NCBI GenBank assembly: GCA_947561585.1
Contig: CANNZV010000841.1
Coordinates: forward strand, 124,001 to 188,000
DNA length: 64,000 nucleotides
Source: Caprella mutica
Taxonomy: Eukaryota; Arthropoda; Malacostraca; Amphipoda; Caprellidae
Direction of reading: 5' to 3'
The notes under the pieces were generated by a model that did not search any database, was not told the origin of the DNA, and worked only from the letters and a program-made list of their open reading frames with translations. A program made the translations under genes and the position numbers. Positions 12,090 through 23,069 of the stretch are shown here, one piece after another. The first letter of the stretch is position 1. The number at the start of each line of letters is the position of its first letter.

Positions 12090-13440
12090 ATAACATATCA
12101 AATTACGTTTAAAAATGTGAAGTTTTGATAGTTAATAACACCTAAAATAAGATATTAGCTATAATTAAGTAATCAGTTATTTTTTGTAATATAAATTATT
12201 TTATGAAAATAAAATAAAATTATGTATTTCTTCTTGAATCGTAAGCAGTAGACATTTTAAATTGTGTTTAAAACTTTACAATTAATAAGCCTACAGTTTA
12301 TGAAATATTAAACATGTATACTCTTTAAATAGCTATATTTATTTATCAAAAAATAGCAAGGGAGAAGGTTATGGTGAAACCATCAGTGATAGAGAAAGGA
12401 CTCCTTAATCTTTTATTTTACATTAATAACAAAAAGGTCAAAACAGTATAAATATTGTTGCTGCATGAGAAGAGTAATTATAGTGACAGCGAATTTTAGC
12501 AGTTATCTTTACTCTGGAATTTAAAACTGTTCTTATTAATATTACACGCTTACTTAAAAGTTTGTCTTACAGTTTCTCTTAATTTGAATTATATTGATAC
12601 CTTTAATTATTATATTATATTCTTCCTTCATCAGAATATATTGTTTCCAATTATAATGGAGTCAATTACATTTTGATAGTAACGTGTATTTCCTAATATA
12701 TTAACAAATTTAATAATCATAAAATGTACAGTGAACCAAGTTATGAATAGCATTTATTTATAGTAGAAATATGTCGAAGGTTTAATAATCCTGAACGTAC
12801 TGATACTAGGATTATTTCGTAAGTATCCTTATTATATAGATTACCAATACTTAAAAGTGAAGTGATGTACTTACTATATAACATATTCTGAAGTGTGTTC
12901 CATTAGTCGGTACAGCTGCGCCAATATAATAATGATCAGAAGCCATATTAAAGCACATTCTCTGATAATTCTACCTATTAATCAAACTCATCATTATCAT
13001 TTCCCTTCACATCATCTGATGATTAATCAGCTAACACAAAAGAGAGATGGAGCAGCATTTAGACTTCAGGGTGAAAAAATTGAACTTATTAATCTTCGAT
13101 TTGGTTTATTGTAAAAAAATTACTTAATTTAAAGGACATTTTTTATACGAATATATATGTTAAATTAAAAAGATCATGATTCTATACATTAATTTCTCTA
13201 TATTCTATGTGCTGGATATGCTCATATCAAATGAAAAGTTGTTCAGAATGGTTCTCTCTCAACTGAAACAAAACTTAGCACTCACGTTTCATAGATTTTT
13301 TGTAAATTATTTTGATAGTCTCTAATCCCGGATCTGTACTGTGCGATGGCAACGAGATTCTCGTTTTTGGCTGATATCTAAGTACTTATGCCTTCATAAA
13401 ATCACTAGATTCTCTTTTCAATAAATAATGGGCATTTTTA
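12090..13440. other. AT-rich stretch without a recognised gene
   Basis: The only frame of note (12893-13114, 73 codons) has low-complexity His/Ser-rich composition and no motif. I see nothing else here. Confidence 0.5.
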
Positions 13441-13469
13441 TCAGATTTTGAAATTTTGTTTCAATTTCA

Positions 13470-14210
13470 CCCTCTAATAGCAATATCTCTCATGTCTCTT
13501 GCCTCTAACAGCAATATCTCTCATGTATCTTGCCTCTAATAGCAAAATCTCTCATGTCTCTTGCCTCTAATAGCAATATATCTCATGTCTCTTGCCTCTA
13601 ATAGCAATATCTCTCATTTCTCTTGCCTCTAATAGCAATATCTCTCATGTCTCTTGCCTCTAATAGCAATATCTCTCATGTCTCTTGCCTCTAATAGCAA
13701 TATCTCTCATGTCTCTTGCCTCTAATAGCAAAATCTCTCATGTCTCTTGCCTCTAATAGCAATATCTCTCATGTCTCTTCTCTCTAATAGCAATATCTCT
13801 CATATCTCTTCCCTCTAATAGCAATATCTCTCATGTCTCTTGCCTCTAATAGCAATATCTCTCATGTCTCTTGCCTCTAATAGCAATATCTCTCATGTCT
13901 CTTGCCTCTAATAGCAATATCTCTCATGTCTCTTGCCTCTAATAGCAATATCTCTCATATCTCTTCCCTCTAATAGCAATATCTCTCATGTCTCTTGCCT
14001 CTAATAGCAATATCTCTCATGTCTCTTGCCTCTAATAGCAATATCTCTCATATCTCTTCCCTCTAATAGCAATATCTCTCATGTCTCTTGCCTCTAATTG
14101 CAATATCTCTCATGTCTCTTCCCTCTAATAGCAATATCTCTCATGTCTCTTGCCTCTGATAGCAATATCTCTCATGTCTCTTCCCTCCAACAGCAATATC
14201 TCTAATGTCT
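13470..14210. repeat. 31-bp minisatellite, about 24 units
   Basis: The unit CCTCTAATAGCAATATCTCTCATGTCTCTTG (31 bp; first 20 bases CCTCTAATAGCAATATCTCT) is repeated about 24 times with occasional variants (TTCCCTC, CATATCTC, ATTTCTC). The period is not a multiple of three, so no long frame arises. The plus strand is strongly pyrimidine-biased. Confidence 0.95.
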
Positions 14211-14219
14211 CTATATCTC

Positions 14220-15950
14220 TATTTCCTGTCTCTGTTTTTTATATATTTTTCCTCTATTGGTAAAATAACAACAATTGCCTTCTTTTAATTTTCATTCAGT
14301 CTTACTTCATCTTTATCTTTACACTTTTTATCTAAATTCTATCTATTTTACTCGCTATCGAAGCATTGTAATTTACTTTGATATCAATGTCATTTGAACG
14401 AGAAAATAAATCTTTATGTCTATTTTTAAAATTACATGAAAAATATTTACATGTATATATTTTTGACTTTAATTTATATTGCTAAGTTTCATTAATTAGT
14501 TGAATATACATTAAGATATTATTTTTTAAATCATAATTCTTCGGTTTTACAGTATTCATTGGAATGTTTATGTAGTTCTATCTTCGATACAATATTAATA
14601 CAAATACGCGATAATGTCATAAATAATTCTATCAATTCTCTTAATATATAATCCAACTATAATCAGAAAGAATGAAATTGACCTTTAGAAACTAAATGTT
14701 TACTAAACTAAATCTCTACTGGTAATTTAAATTTGATGAACAATGTTTTTGGGTAACAATGTCCTAGTATTGACAATGTTGTAACAACGTACACTGAGGC
14801 GAAGTCTACATTAGAAACATCGTTGTCCTGGAATAGTGAATTTAAATTATTCCTTCACTCTGTTCTTCCTTAAATATTAGAATAACATAATGTCATTACA
14901 TAATGAACTGTAGAAATAATAGGAATAAAATATTCGTAAAGGAAAATGTATAATAATTTTATACAACTTAATAGTTAGCCTATATAAGAAAGCTTAGAAA
15001 TTATTACGATTAGTTTTCCTACATTTTTATATATTGTGGAACTATTCAAATTGAACTATTTAAACCTAATGTAAAACTTAGTATTCCGTATATTTTAGTT
15101 TAAACCATATCTTATTTCAGCCTAGTTATTATCAATTAGATTTAGTTCACCTTCACTATTGTACTTCCTTATTCTCCATGTTTCTATATCCCAGTTATAT
15201 TTACATTATTTTTACATTAATTAGTTCACGTAAATCACTATTAATTATTCTCCCTGACTCCACTTTTATTCCAATATATTCCACTGAATAATATAAACGT
15301 AATTTAGTTTTGAAACGATTTATTGACCTGACATCAGAATAATTTTACACCCAGATGCTTGACAAGCGTTTTATTAGGTTCAGTGTGACAGACAGACAGA
15401 CACCGCTCATAATATATTACTGATTACAGTGATCAAAGTAGGTAGTTTAAAGTTGACACCGCAACAAGAGGTCAGAGGTCAAGTGCGTGGTTAGTTAATG
15501 AATAGAGTGAAGGGTCTATCGTCTGGAGTAAACAAAATTTATATTGCAGAGACTGGAGAGAAAATTCACACTAATTAGAGAGAGAAGTGACTGCGACGAT
15601 TGGAGAGAGAAAAGGAGAGATAGAGAGTGAATTGGGAGGTAGGGAAAGAGACTAATTTTTTAATCATCTCTTCGCTCTATCGTTATATTTCTTATTGCAA
15701 TCCACTAAGTTTTTTTTCTGGTAATTTAGGTTTCAAATATAGGTGCAAATATATATATTTATATACATATTTCAATATTTTATGTATTTTTATACATAGG
15801 TTTCTCAAGATTCCCTAAATAGATTTCTTTCGATGTTTTTATTTCTTATTTATTCCACAATGCGAATGAATTTTCTATAATAGAAATTTTATTCCACTTT
15901 TATTCCACCCAATGACAGTTTGGATGACATTTGGTTAATGAAAGAGTTTT
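14220..15950. other. AT-rich stretch without a recognised gene
   Basis: No exon was recognised. A short GACA-repeat (about 15392-15402) and a purine-rich AGAGA tract (15550-15635) are the only simple-sequence features noted. Confidence 0.5.
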
Positions 15951-15960
15951 TGATGCTCTG

Positions 15961-15966
15961 TTTATT
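15961..15966 (-). promoter_or_regulatory. Candidate polyadenylation signal AATAAA of the LRR gene
   Basis: TTTATT on the plus strand reads AATAAA on the minus strand, about 130 bp beyond the TAA that ends the LRRCT exon. Position and sequence fit a 3' end, but AATAAA is frequent in AT-rich DNA. Confidence 0.3.
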
Positions 15967-16097
15967 GATAAAATTGGTTCAAAAAATCAACTAGCAAGTT
16001 GTTAAAAAATTGGTCTGATGACACTATGGTGAGAAGAAATTAAATCCCCTGACTGTTGAACGTTTGAGCATCAATAGTTATTTGCTAATTACTAAGG

Positions 16098-16252
16098 TTA
16101 TCCACAAAACTCTTCATAAATGGTACGATCCAAGTCAGTCAGTAATGTTCCATCTGCGCATGTAGGATTTGCACCATTTTGTGTCACTTTCTCAATGTGT
16201 TCCTGGTTTGTAATAATCCAGGCCAAATCAAAACTGCAGTCGAGTGGATTGC
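16098..16252 (-). CDS. LRR gene last exon, LRRCT domain
   Basis: It encodes NPLDCSFDLAWIITN, then TCADGTLLTDLD, then YEEFCG and TAA. The three cysteines and the tryptophan occupy LRRCT positions. A strong pyrimidine tract precedes it, but the dinucleotide at the expected border is TG, so the acceptor appears mutated. Confidence 0.6.
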
Positions 16253-16599
16253 CAGTGAAAAATAAGAAGAATATTTAATAGAGGAAGTTCATAGGATCTA
16301 ATTCATTCAAGGGCATCGTCCCTCATTTATATGTTTAGAGTAACCTTACATGCCTCCTCATTTACGGGATTATATCTTAACAATATATTTTAACACATTT
16401 AGATAAACTATTTAAAACTAAAAACCTATTTCATGTTAGCTGAATTGAACCTTTTTTTAATGTGTTTGTAGAATCAAATTATCGAACGTCAAATGATTTT
16501 TCCGAAATATAAAACGCCACTCTTCAAATACTGTGATGTGAATTAGGTTAAACCCTCGTAATGAAAGGTGATGAAAGATAGAACTAATAAAGAAATTAC

Positions 16600-16683
16600 C
16601 GTCTATAATTAGGAATTCAAAGATTAATTCATTAATCATCTTCATGAGGTTATCATGAAGGAATATGTACAACCAATTCAGTT
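16600..16683 (-). CDS. LRR gene exon d
   Basis: The acceptor TTTCCACAG and donor GTAATT bound 84 nt encoding LNWLYIFLHDNLMKMINELI and FEFLIID. It leaves in phase 1, which fits the GC-AAT-CCA start of the LRRCT exon (giving GNPLDC). A 19-nt stretch with splice-like borders at 16764-16782 would supply the correct incoming phase but is too short to assert. Confidence 0.55.
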
Positions 16684-16832
16684 CTGTGGAAATTATTAAT
16701 GTGTAAATTAAAATACAAACATCTGTACACCATCCACGTGAAGTGATTTTCAACAGTTATTACCTTTGCCAATTAGCGACAACTTGAATAAAGATGTAAT
16801 GTATTATTCATTTAATGTATTCATTGACTTAC

Positions 16833-17004
16833 TTGGTTCTTCTTTCAAAGTGAATGCTCCTTGGCTCAATTTTCTCCAATCCATTGCTGTCAAAATAATA
16901 TTTATATCCATTGTAAGTGATGGGAATGGAGCCACTTTCCAGAATCTTGATGTTATTGTCATGCAATAATAAGTTACTCAAACTTGGAATATCATCGAAT
17001 GTTC
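16833..17004 (-). CDS. LRR gene exon c, two 24-residue repeats
   Basis: The acceptor TTTAATTTTAAG is good. The 172-nt exon encodes GTFDDIPSLSNLLLHDNN and the following repeat, which aligns residue for residue at a 24-residue period (LHDNN-I / FDSNG-L). It ends ACC AA|GTAAGT; the next recognised exon needs a different phase, consistent with loss of one G at an ancestral AAG|GTAAGT donor. Confidence 0.6.
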
Positions 17005-17522
17005 CTTAAAATTAAAGTGATTAAAGTAAATATTAATTTAACGTTGTGGTATATTTTCCAGATATTTTTAAAAGTTTTAGTGTCACTGATACAAGTCAAT
17101 CTTCAGCTCTAGTATAAATATCTTATTTACTTAAGTAACATTTTAGTACCCATGAGCAGTTGAGCACTCTCTACAATAACTACTTTCTACTGTTTCATAA
17201 GTTGTGCAACGATCTCTGGCCACTCTACCAAATATGCCTGTTACCCCTCCAATCAATATTTTCATTAAATACACACATATAAATATCATATGTATCGACA
17301 TAAAATACGTATTAATTGAAAATTAGTAGAGTTATGGACAGAGTGTTGTAATTTACCTATCTTGCAATTCTAATACAATAAAATCTTGTCATCAAAAATA
17401 AAGAAATATCACAACAATTCAATTTTCCACATTAAAAAATAGTATTTCCAAAGGAAAAACACACAGCAGTAAAACCTGTACATTGTACAATTTAAATATT
17501 TAAAAATGCAATGATTTTACAC

Positions 17523-17566
17523 CGAATTCATATAAATGAACTCCGACAATTCTTTCGTACATCAAT
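17523..17566 (-). CDS. LRR gene exon b
   Basis: A 44-nt exon (LMYERIVGVHLYEF) has a weak acceptor (GTAAATTAG) and donor GTGTAA. It links exon a (phase 2) to exon c (phase 1) exactly, which is the main support for it. Confidence 0.4.
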
Positions 17567-17848
17567 CTAATTTACATCATTTGCTTCGAACCTTCCATCT
17601 TTGATTATTAATACAAAAGATAGTGAATGATGTGGAATATTTAATTGAGAGAAATCTATTGACAGTAATTTTGATTATAAAAGATTAAACAATGAATAGG
17701 AAAAAAAAATTGTCAAGAATTTTTTTGTTTTAATTGAATGACGATATTTTTCCATTATAAAAGAATAAAACTATTATCTTACATAGCTTGGGTTTGAAAT
17801 TACCTTTGTGAAGATGTCAAATGTTTTAAATTATTTTTTACCAATTAC

Positions 17849-17947
17849 CTCACTTTTATTACATCCTGCTCCAATGAAAATTGAAATATTTGCGAGGCAC
17901 CTCTCGAAGTTATTACAGTACGTGTGCATTGAAATTGTAGACCATTT
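17849..17947 (-). CDS. LRR gene exon a (N-terminal flank)
   Basis: The acceptor CATAACAG precedes it and the donor GTAATT follows. The exon is 99 nt, entering in phase 2 and leaving in phase 2, and encodes NGLQFQCTRTVITSRGASQI and onward. It joins in frame to the exon at 17566-17523. An upstream exon with a signal peptide is expected but not seen. Confidence 0.4.
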
Positions 17948-18589
17948 CTGTTATGTTTCATCACGGTAATAAGAATAACATCAATATTAGCTTATTATAG
18001 AAGCAATTGATTCAGATATTAGCCTTTATTACATAAGAAACTATTGTTTCAATCGCTACTTGGGACTTTCAACACATATAGTTTTTTCCAGATGATTCTT
18101 GCAACAAACACAGAGAAATACATGAAGACCATTTTCTTATATTCTAACTTACAGAAAATAAAATGATTGAGAGAATAATTTTCTTTTTCTTTTTCAATTA
18201 TTTAAAGAATGTTTGCTTCTTCTCCTTATTAAAATAATCTGAAATTGACGGGACTGGGGGGTACGGTGAGGTGAATGAAATGGCTGGTGGTGACGAGAAG
18301 CCAACACCAGCGAAATAATTCCAGTTCCAGCAGCGTTTATGTATATTTCTCTCTCAAAATGGAAATCAATTCTTGAGATTTGCTGCACCATTATAAAATA
18401 GGAATTCTTGTATCTTCGATTCTTTTCTGAGTTTCCTTCGTTGTACGTTTTGTATAAAAGTCCTGCTTGAGCACCAATCTTCAGAGAATCAAAAAATTTC
18501 CACAGAATGTTGCAGATTATTAACCAAAATCTTCCAGTATCCGGCTGCATTAAACCTTGAGTCGATCATTTCTATTATTCCTATCTCTC

Positions 18590-18675
18590 GTGACGAAAAA
18601 ACAGCTTCACACCACTATGGCACCTCCACCGTGCTTCACAGTAGGAATGTTTTTCTTCATATCTGATTGAAAGCT
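18590..18675 (-). pseudogene. Tc1-like transposase fragment
   Basis: The minus strand reads PTVKHGGGAIVV followed by TGA. The string TVKHGGGS-MVWG is a hallmark of Tc1 transposases, and here the tryptophan codon has become a stop. Flanking sequence (18190-18960) has no recognisable continuation. The 118-codon minus frame at 18194-18550 is in the same inert block and shows no motif. Confidence 0.55.
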
Positions 18676-19335
18676 GCCAACGCAAATGACTTGCATACAT
18701 CATTACTATACTGATTTGACTATATTACATAATCAAAGAAAAATCATCAGTTATGGACTTTTTGACATACTTCAGTACTTTAGTTTTGATTTAAGGAGCA
18801 AATTCTTCAGCGAAGGCCTCTTATAAGGTGTGAGTATTTTAAACTTTCACGGAACAGTGTGGTGCTGCATGATGGTCCTTTTACAGACGCTGTTATCCAT
18901 GTTTCTGTGGTATAGTAATTATTATATCTCGTAATAATTAATCATTTCCTCCTCCAAGGAGGAAAGTTTTTTCTGGCCCCTATCCGAAATTTTTCTTGGA
19001 GTTCCTGCCCCGACTCCTTCCGCTATTTCACAATATATCATAATGATATTATGGTACTAACAGAAACATTAAATACTTTATGATCTTATTGAGCGTCAAA
19101 TATATGACATTTCGTGTAGTGTGTGAGCTTTTCTCGCTTGAGCTTGTTGCAATGTTAGCAGAGTTAGATATTGTGCAACAATGACCAAGAAGTATCTCTG
19201 ATAATTATTTAAATTTTCATTTTAGAGGTGTTGAATGGTTCTTTCTAAAATGATCTTTTGGTATTGGGGTTTTTCTAAATGGGAATTTTTTTAGCAATTT
19301 CAGTTAAAAGAGAAGACAGTCCTAATACTTCATTT

Positions 19336-19580
19336 ATTATAATATTGGAGGCTATTTAAACTGTGCGTTGAAGGTTTTTTTCAGTTTTTAAGCTTTCGAA
19401 TAGAAAGATTTCTATTCATCATCAGGAGGAGGGTGGATAACCTGGACCTGACAATGAATTTTATGACCAATGGTTGTATGTTGGATACTGTCTTGCTATT
19501 TCAGCTATCTATCCTATATTTCTTTAATATTAATTAATCTATTAAATATTAAAATATGAAACAAGAGTCAGATAGATTTT
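19336..19580 (-). mobile_element. Penelope-like element terminus, copy 1, with hammerhead-like core
   Basis: It shares, with 47410-47630 and 53440-53900, the strings AGGCTATTTAAACT-TGCGTTGAAGG, GCTTTCGAATAGAAAG and AACCTGGACCTG (pieces quoted separately). The 53.4-54.2 kb copy continues into a GIY-YIG endonuclease segment, which identifies the family. On the minus strand 19425-19393 reads CTGATGA, then a perfect 9-bp stem (GAATAGAAA/TTTCTATTC), then GAAA: the conserved core of a hammerhead ribozyme, a motif known in Penelope-like elements. Stems I and III were not resolved. Confidence 0.6.
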
Positions 19581-19783
19581 TTGTTACTATCTATATAGCT
19601 ATTTCTGACTACATTAACTCTCTAAATAATTATTACTTTAATTATTCTACTTTCCATATCGGTAACAAAATCAAATGTGTTTTATTATTCTCAAGTGTTT
19701 TCTTGTTTCTATGTATGTCCTCTATTCTTAATGCGCTACTTGTTGCAATATGCGTGTCCTCTTGATAAATATATACAGTAGCG

Positions 19784-20090
19784 GACAAAACATAAGGGTA
19801 GGCAAAAACAAATTATCTAAATCTTTAATCTTATAAAAAGTACAATACACACATTATTGAAATTTTGCATATGTATTCTTATGAAATTTCAAAGTATTTG
19901 GACAAATATTCTAGGAATAGTTCCATATTATACTTCAAACACTAAATTTTGCTCTGGTCAAAAGTTAAGTATTGGCAATTAACTTAATAATATGTGAATA
20001 ATTCATATGCTATATCACTCTAATACATCTTCTACTACAAAATTCTAATAATTTTGCACAATATGAAGGAGTTATCCATCTTCTATTCAT
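19784..20090. mobile_element. Tc1-type terminal region
   Basis: ACAGTAGCGGACAAAACATA and the downstream TTTGCTCTGGTCAAAAGTT resemble the ends of Tc1-like transposons. No transposase continues from it, so it is a truncated or internally deleted copy. The call rests on recalled signatures. Confidence 0.4.
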
Positions 20091-20741
20091 CCTCAATAAA
20101 TGTCCACAAGTTTCCCCTTTGATACAGTCTCTAATTGTCGTTGTAAGAGATTTCTATTGCCACATGAAGGTCCAAAACTATTGTGCGGCAGTTACCCGCA
20201 TGGCAGTAAATTGTCCGTACACCCATTTAAAATGTTCAAAAGTCTTTTGAGTTCAAAGTTTCAAACCACAATCAACTATCAACTTTATCAAGAAAAATAG
20301 TTAATGAAGTTAATAAACTGTTAGATAAACTGAAAAACACATTTCACAATCTTGAATCAAAATTTCACCAATAGGATTCCCTCCTTTTTTCCGCAGTGTA
20401 GAGTTTAGGGCAGAGATTTTCAGCCGTGATTCGGGGCAGAGATTCCCTGCACCGGATCACATCTCAGAGACGAAGCCTTCCTTGCCTTAATCAGTTCCTG
20501 TATCGCAACTGACGCCAGAAATCTGGTAGGGTCTTTCGACCCTTTATGAAGAATATTTCATCACCTAGAAATGATGAACAATAATGATTGCTTCTGTTAG
20601 AAAATCTAGAGAAAATCTAATAAAGAGTTGAAATTTCTTGCATATTTGACATTTCAATTTTAGTTACAATTCAAAGTTTTAGTTTTTACTTAAAAGAAAT
20701 TAAAAAATATGAACAGATACTAATAATTTATAATATAACAT

Positions 20742-21745
20742 ACAGTGTTTTTTTTTTCTTTTTGCAATACTTTGACCTCCCACTAGTGTTATTTGAAATA
20801 GGAATTTTGTGGGAGCAAACATATTTTCTAGAAGATATGATTTGGTACTTACATTTCATGTGATACAAACTTATTTGAAAGTCAATGAAAGTACTGCTAA
20901 TGGCTATCTACAAAAGGTGTTGAAAATAAAATGGCTGCCGGAACCTTCTATATAGACAAAATTCTTCTAGACAAAGTCAAGAGGTTATTCGTCACCCTCT
21001 CGATTACTGATGCGTTATAATTTGCAAACAAGAATCCACTTGATGTTATCAAATGAAACTATAAAAATCACGAAAAAGTGATGATTTTTGTTGCGATTGC
21101 GGACGGTAAGATTCCCATTGTCCATGCATTAATCGATAACGATGGTTGGACTCTTTTGATGGTTCCTGCTACCTGGCTTTTCTCAAAAACAAAGTATAGC
21201 CAACTTTTTTGTGCCACTGCAACATAATGCAGCCTCTCTAGTGGACTTAATATGATACTTCAACCAATTGCACAAGGGTGGCTAATCAGTTCTTAACAGA
21301 AAAATTGCAAGGACGAGTTACCGGCAGAGGCACCGAGTTCTTCTGACCAGCACTCAGTCCATAACTCATTCCTTTTCCATTCTATTTCTGGGATAGAGCA
21401 CAAGAAACTGTTCATTTGCGAAAACCTAAATCCATTCAAGATCTGATAGAGAGTGTGAAAATGTTTTTGTTACAAATTATGAGACAGAAACAATTGTTGA
21501 AGACGTTGAAGAACGTCTTGAAACACGTAGGCTTTGCCCAGAAAATTCAAGCAGCTATTTTCAACATCATCTGCAGATAGCCTTTGAAATGGGATTAATT
21601 TTGTTTTAAATATGTTTGTATTACACGAATTGTAAGTAACAAACCTTATCTTCAAGAAAATATATTTGCTTCCTCTAAATTCTTATTTCAAATATTCATA
21701 TTGGGGGGTAAAATTATTGCAAAAAGAATAAACACACTATGTGTA
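20742..21745 (+). mobile_element. Degenerate mariner-like element with ~215-bp inverted termini
   Basis: The left 220 bp and the reverse complement of the right 250 bp align throughout (CTTTTTGCAATA, ATTTGAAATA, GGCTATCT-CA, GTTGAAAATA). Between them, plus-strand fragments around 21300-21470 read RVTGRGTEFF, then PFYFWDRAQETVHLRKPKSI, the position where mariner-type transposases have WP-RSPDLTP-DFFLWG. Stops and frameshifts interrupt everything, so it is inactive. The long inverted termini are larger than in classical mariner. Confidence 0.5.
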
Positions 21746-21749
21746 TAAA

Positions 21750-22970
21750 ACTATTGATTTCGGTCTGGAACTGCGTGAGATTGGAGTATTTACCATGTCC
21801 GATCGATATAAAATGATGTCCAATTTTAGCTGGTAAGTAGACTAGTATCACGGTTGAATATTACACACATGTGAGCAACTGAAATTTTTTTTTACCAGAA
21901 ATAAAAATTCCGTTTGGATATGCTTTTCTTTTAAATAAAGGGTTGAGAAATAATTAGTCGCAAATAATTCTTTAACAGTAAAGTAAAAAGACATCAATAT
22001 TATATGAATGTTCCATTAATGCAGTATGAAAATATTTATAGTTGGTCGATTTGAAGTAAACCAAAAATTGAAAATAACATGAAGACATTTTATTCTTCAA
22101 TATAAATAACTAAATAGTTTATTGAAAATATGAAAAGAAAGATTACAAGTTATATACAAGAATTATACATTTTTAAATTGTAACCAACATATACACACAA
22201 TTAATACTATCAAGCACCTTATAGTAGCTATAGAGTTTGGTGAAGTAATACATAGAGGATGAGGCATAGTAAGTTACCAGTAATAATATTAATCCTTTTT
22301 TAGAAAAGTCGCATACTGAGCTTCAGCTGAATTTGACTCTTATGTGCTCAAATAAAATTATTGTGAATAACTTATTGTATTGCCTGGTCTTCACTTATAC
22401 ATAAATTGTATCGTATTGTATAGAATTGTATTGAATGTTAATTGGACTAACACCATTAGAGCAGGGGAAAGTGTCTCTACTACACATAGCTTCCATGACC
22501 TGAAGCTTGACAATGATATCAGGGAATTAACTGCAACTATAATACGATTTGCCGTGTACAGGCAAGGGACCACAGATTTGAATATTGCGTCCACAAACCA
22601 CAGCCATCTCCTGTAGTTCAATCAAGAGGAATATTGACATAATAGTCTATATATTGTTGTGAATTAATTAAATTAATCAAATTTTTGTTTTGAATTAATC
22701 AAAATATTAATTTGTGTGAATTTGTAGTTAATTCCATATAAGGTCATGCAATTTAATTTTGTTCTATTTTACATTCACGCGAATCTAGTATTGATATTTC
22801 ATGGTAATCTTGTATGTCATTAGGTCAGTAATTCAATTTTATTTGATTGAGATTAACTTCTCTATGATTCAAATTATTTACTCTATCGCAAATGAATACA
22901 TCGCAAATGAACACAAGGAAACATGAAAATATAAGAAAGAACTAAAAGAAAATAGAAGATAATGAAATTG
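21750..22970. other. AT-rich stretch without a recognised gene
   Basis: Two overlapping frames of about 77 codons on opposite strands (22380-22621) have no motif and look fortuitous. Nothing else is seen. Confidence 0.5.
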
Positions 22971-22975
22971 AAAAG

Positions 22976-23068
22976 ATTCAAACTCAACGGGAAATCCATA
23001 ATATTAGAGGTTATTTAAACTCTGCGTTGAACCTTCAACGCAGAGTTTAAATAACCTCTAATATTAAG
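22976..23068. mobile_element. Head-to-head Penelope-like termini forming a perfect 66-bp palindrome
   Basis: Positions 23000-23065 form two 32-nt arms that are exact reverse complements around CC. Each arm is the outer end seen at the other Penelope-like copies (AGAGGTTATTTAAACT). The preceding GATTCAAACTCAACGGGAAA also precedes the 53.4-kb copy (53417 on). Inverted terminal fragments are typical of Penelope-like insertions. Confidence 0.65.
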
Positions 23069-23069
23069 A

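Larger units (their letters stand above)
16098..17947 (-). pseudogene. LRR protein with LRRCT domain (oplophorus-luciferin monooxygenase non-catalytic-subunit type), 5'-incomplete, two damaged splice junctions
   Basis: Minus-strand exons recognised by eye are 17947-17849, 17566-17523, 17004-16833, 16683-16600 and 16252-16098 (stop). The first three join in phase and read from a Cys-containing segment (LQFQCTRTVITSRGASQIF) into leucine-rich repeats of 24 residues: SLSNLLLHDNNIKILESGSI, then YKYYFDSNGLEKIEPRSI. Exon four gives LNWLYIFLHDNLMKMINELIF, and the last gives an LRRCT-like end, GNPLDCSFDLAWIITN ... TCADGTLLTDLD ... EEFCG-stop. This order and the CADGT-LTDLD signature resemble the secreted arthropod LRR family annotated as oplophorus-luciferin 2-monooxygenase non-catalytic subunit, a family name that says little about function in insects. 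The junction 16833/16683 is off by one base, and the acceptor before 16252 reads TG instead of AG. No signal-peptide exon was found. It is either a recent pseudogene or a gene with sequence errors. Confidence 0.6.

Noticed and set aside
13470..14210. CRISPR-like array
   Set aside because: Units are contiguous 31-bp tandem repeats without unique spacers, in a eukaryotic genome.
17143..17265. Minus-strand 40-codon frame with four cysteines (RDRCTTYETVESSYCRECS)
   Set aside because: Looks protein-like, but it lies between LRR exons b and c, which join in phase without it, and its borders give no compatible splice phase. Possibly an unrelated relic.
18194..18550. 118-codon minus frame as a gene
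   Set aside because: No motif; lies in a block with a dead Tc1 fragment and shares its tail with a repeat at 36.2 kb.
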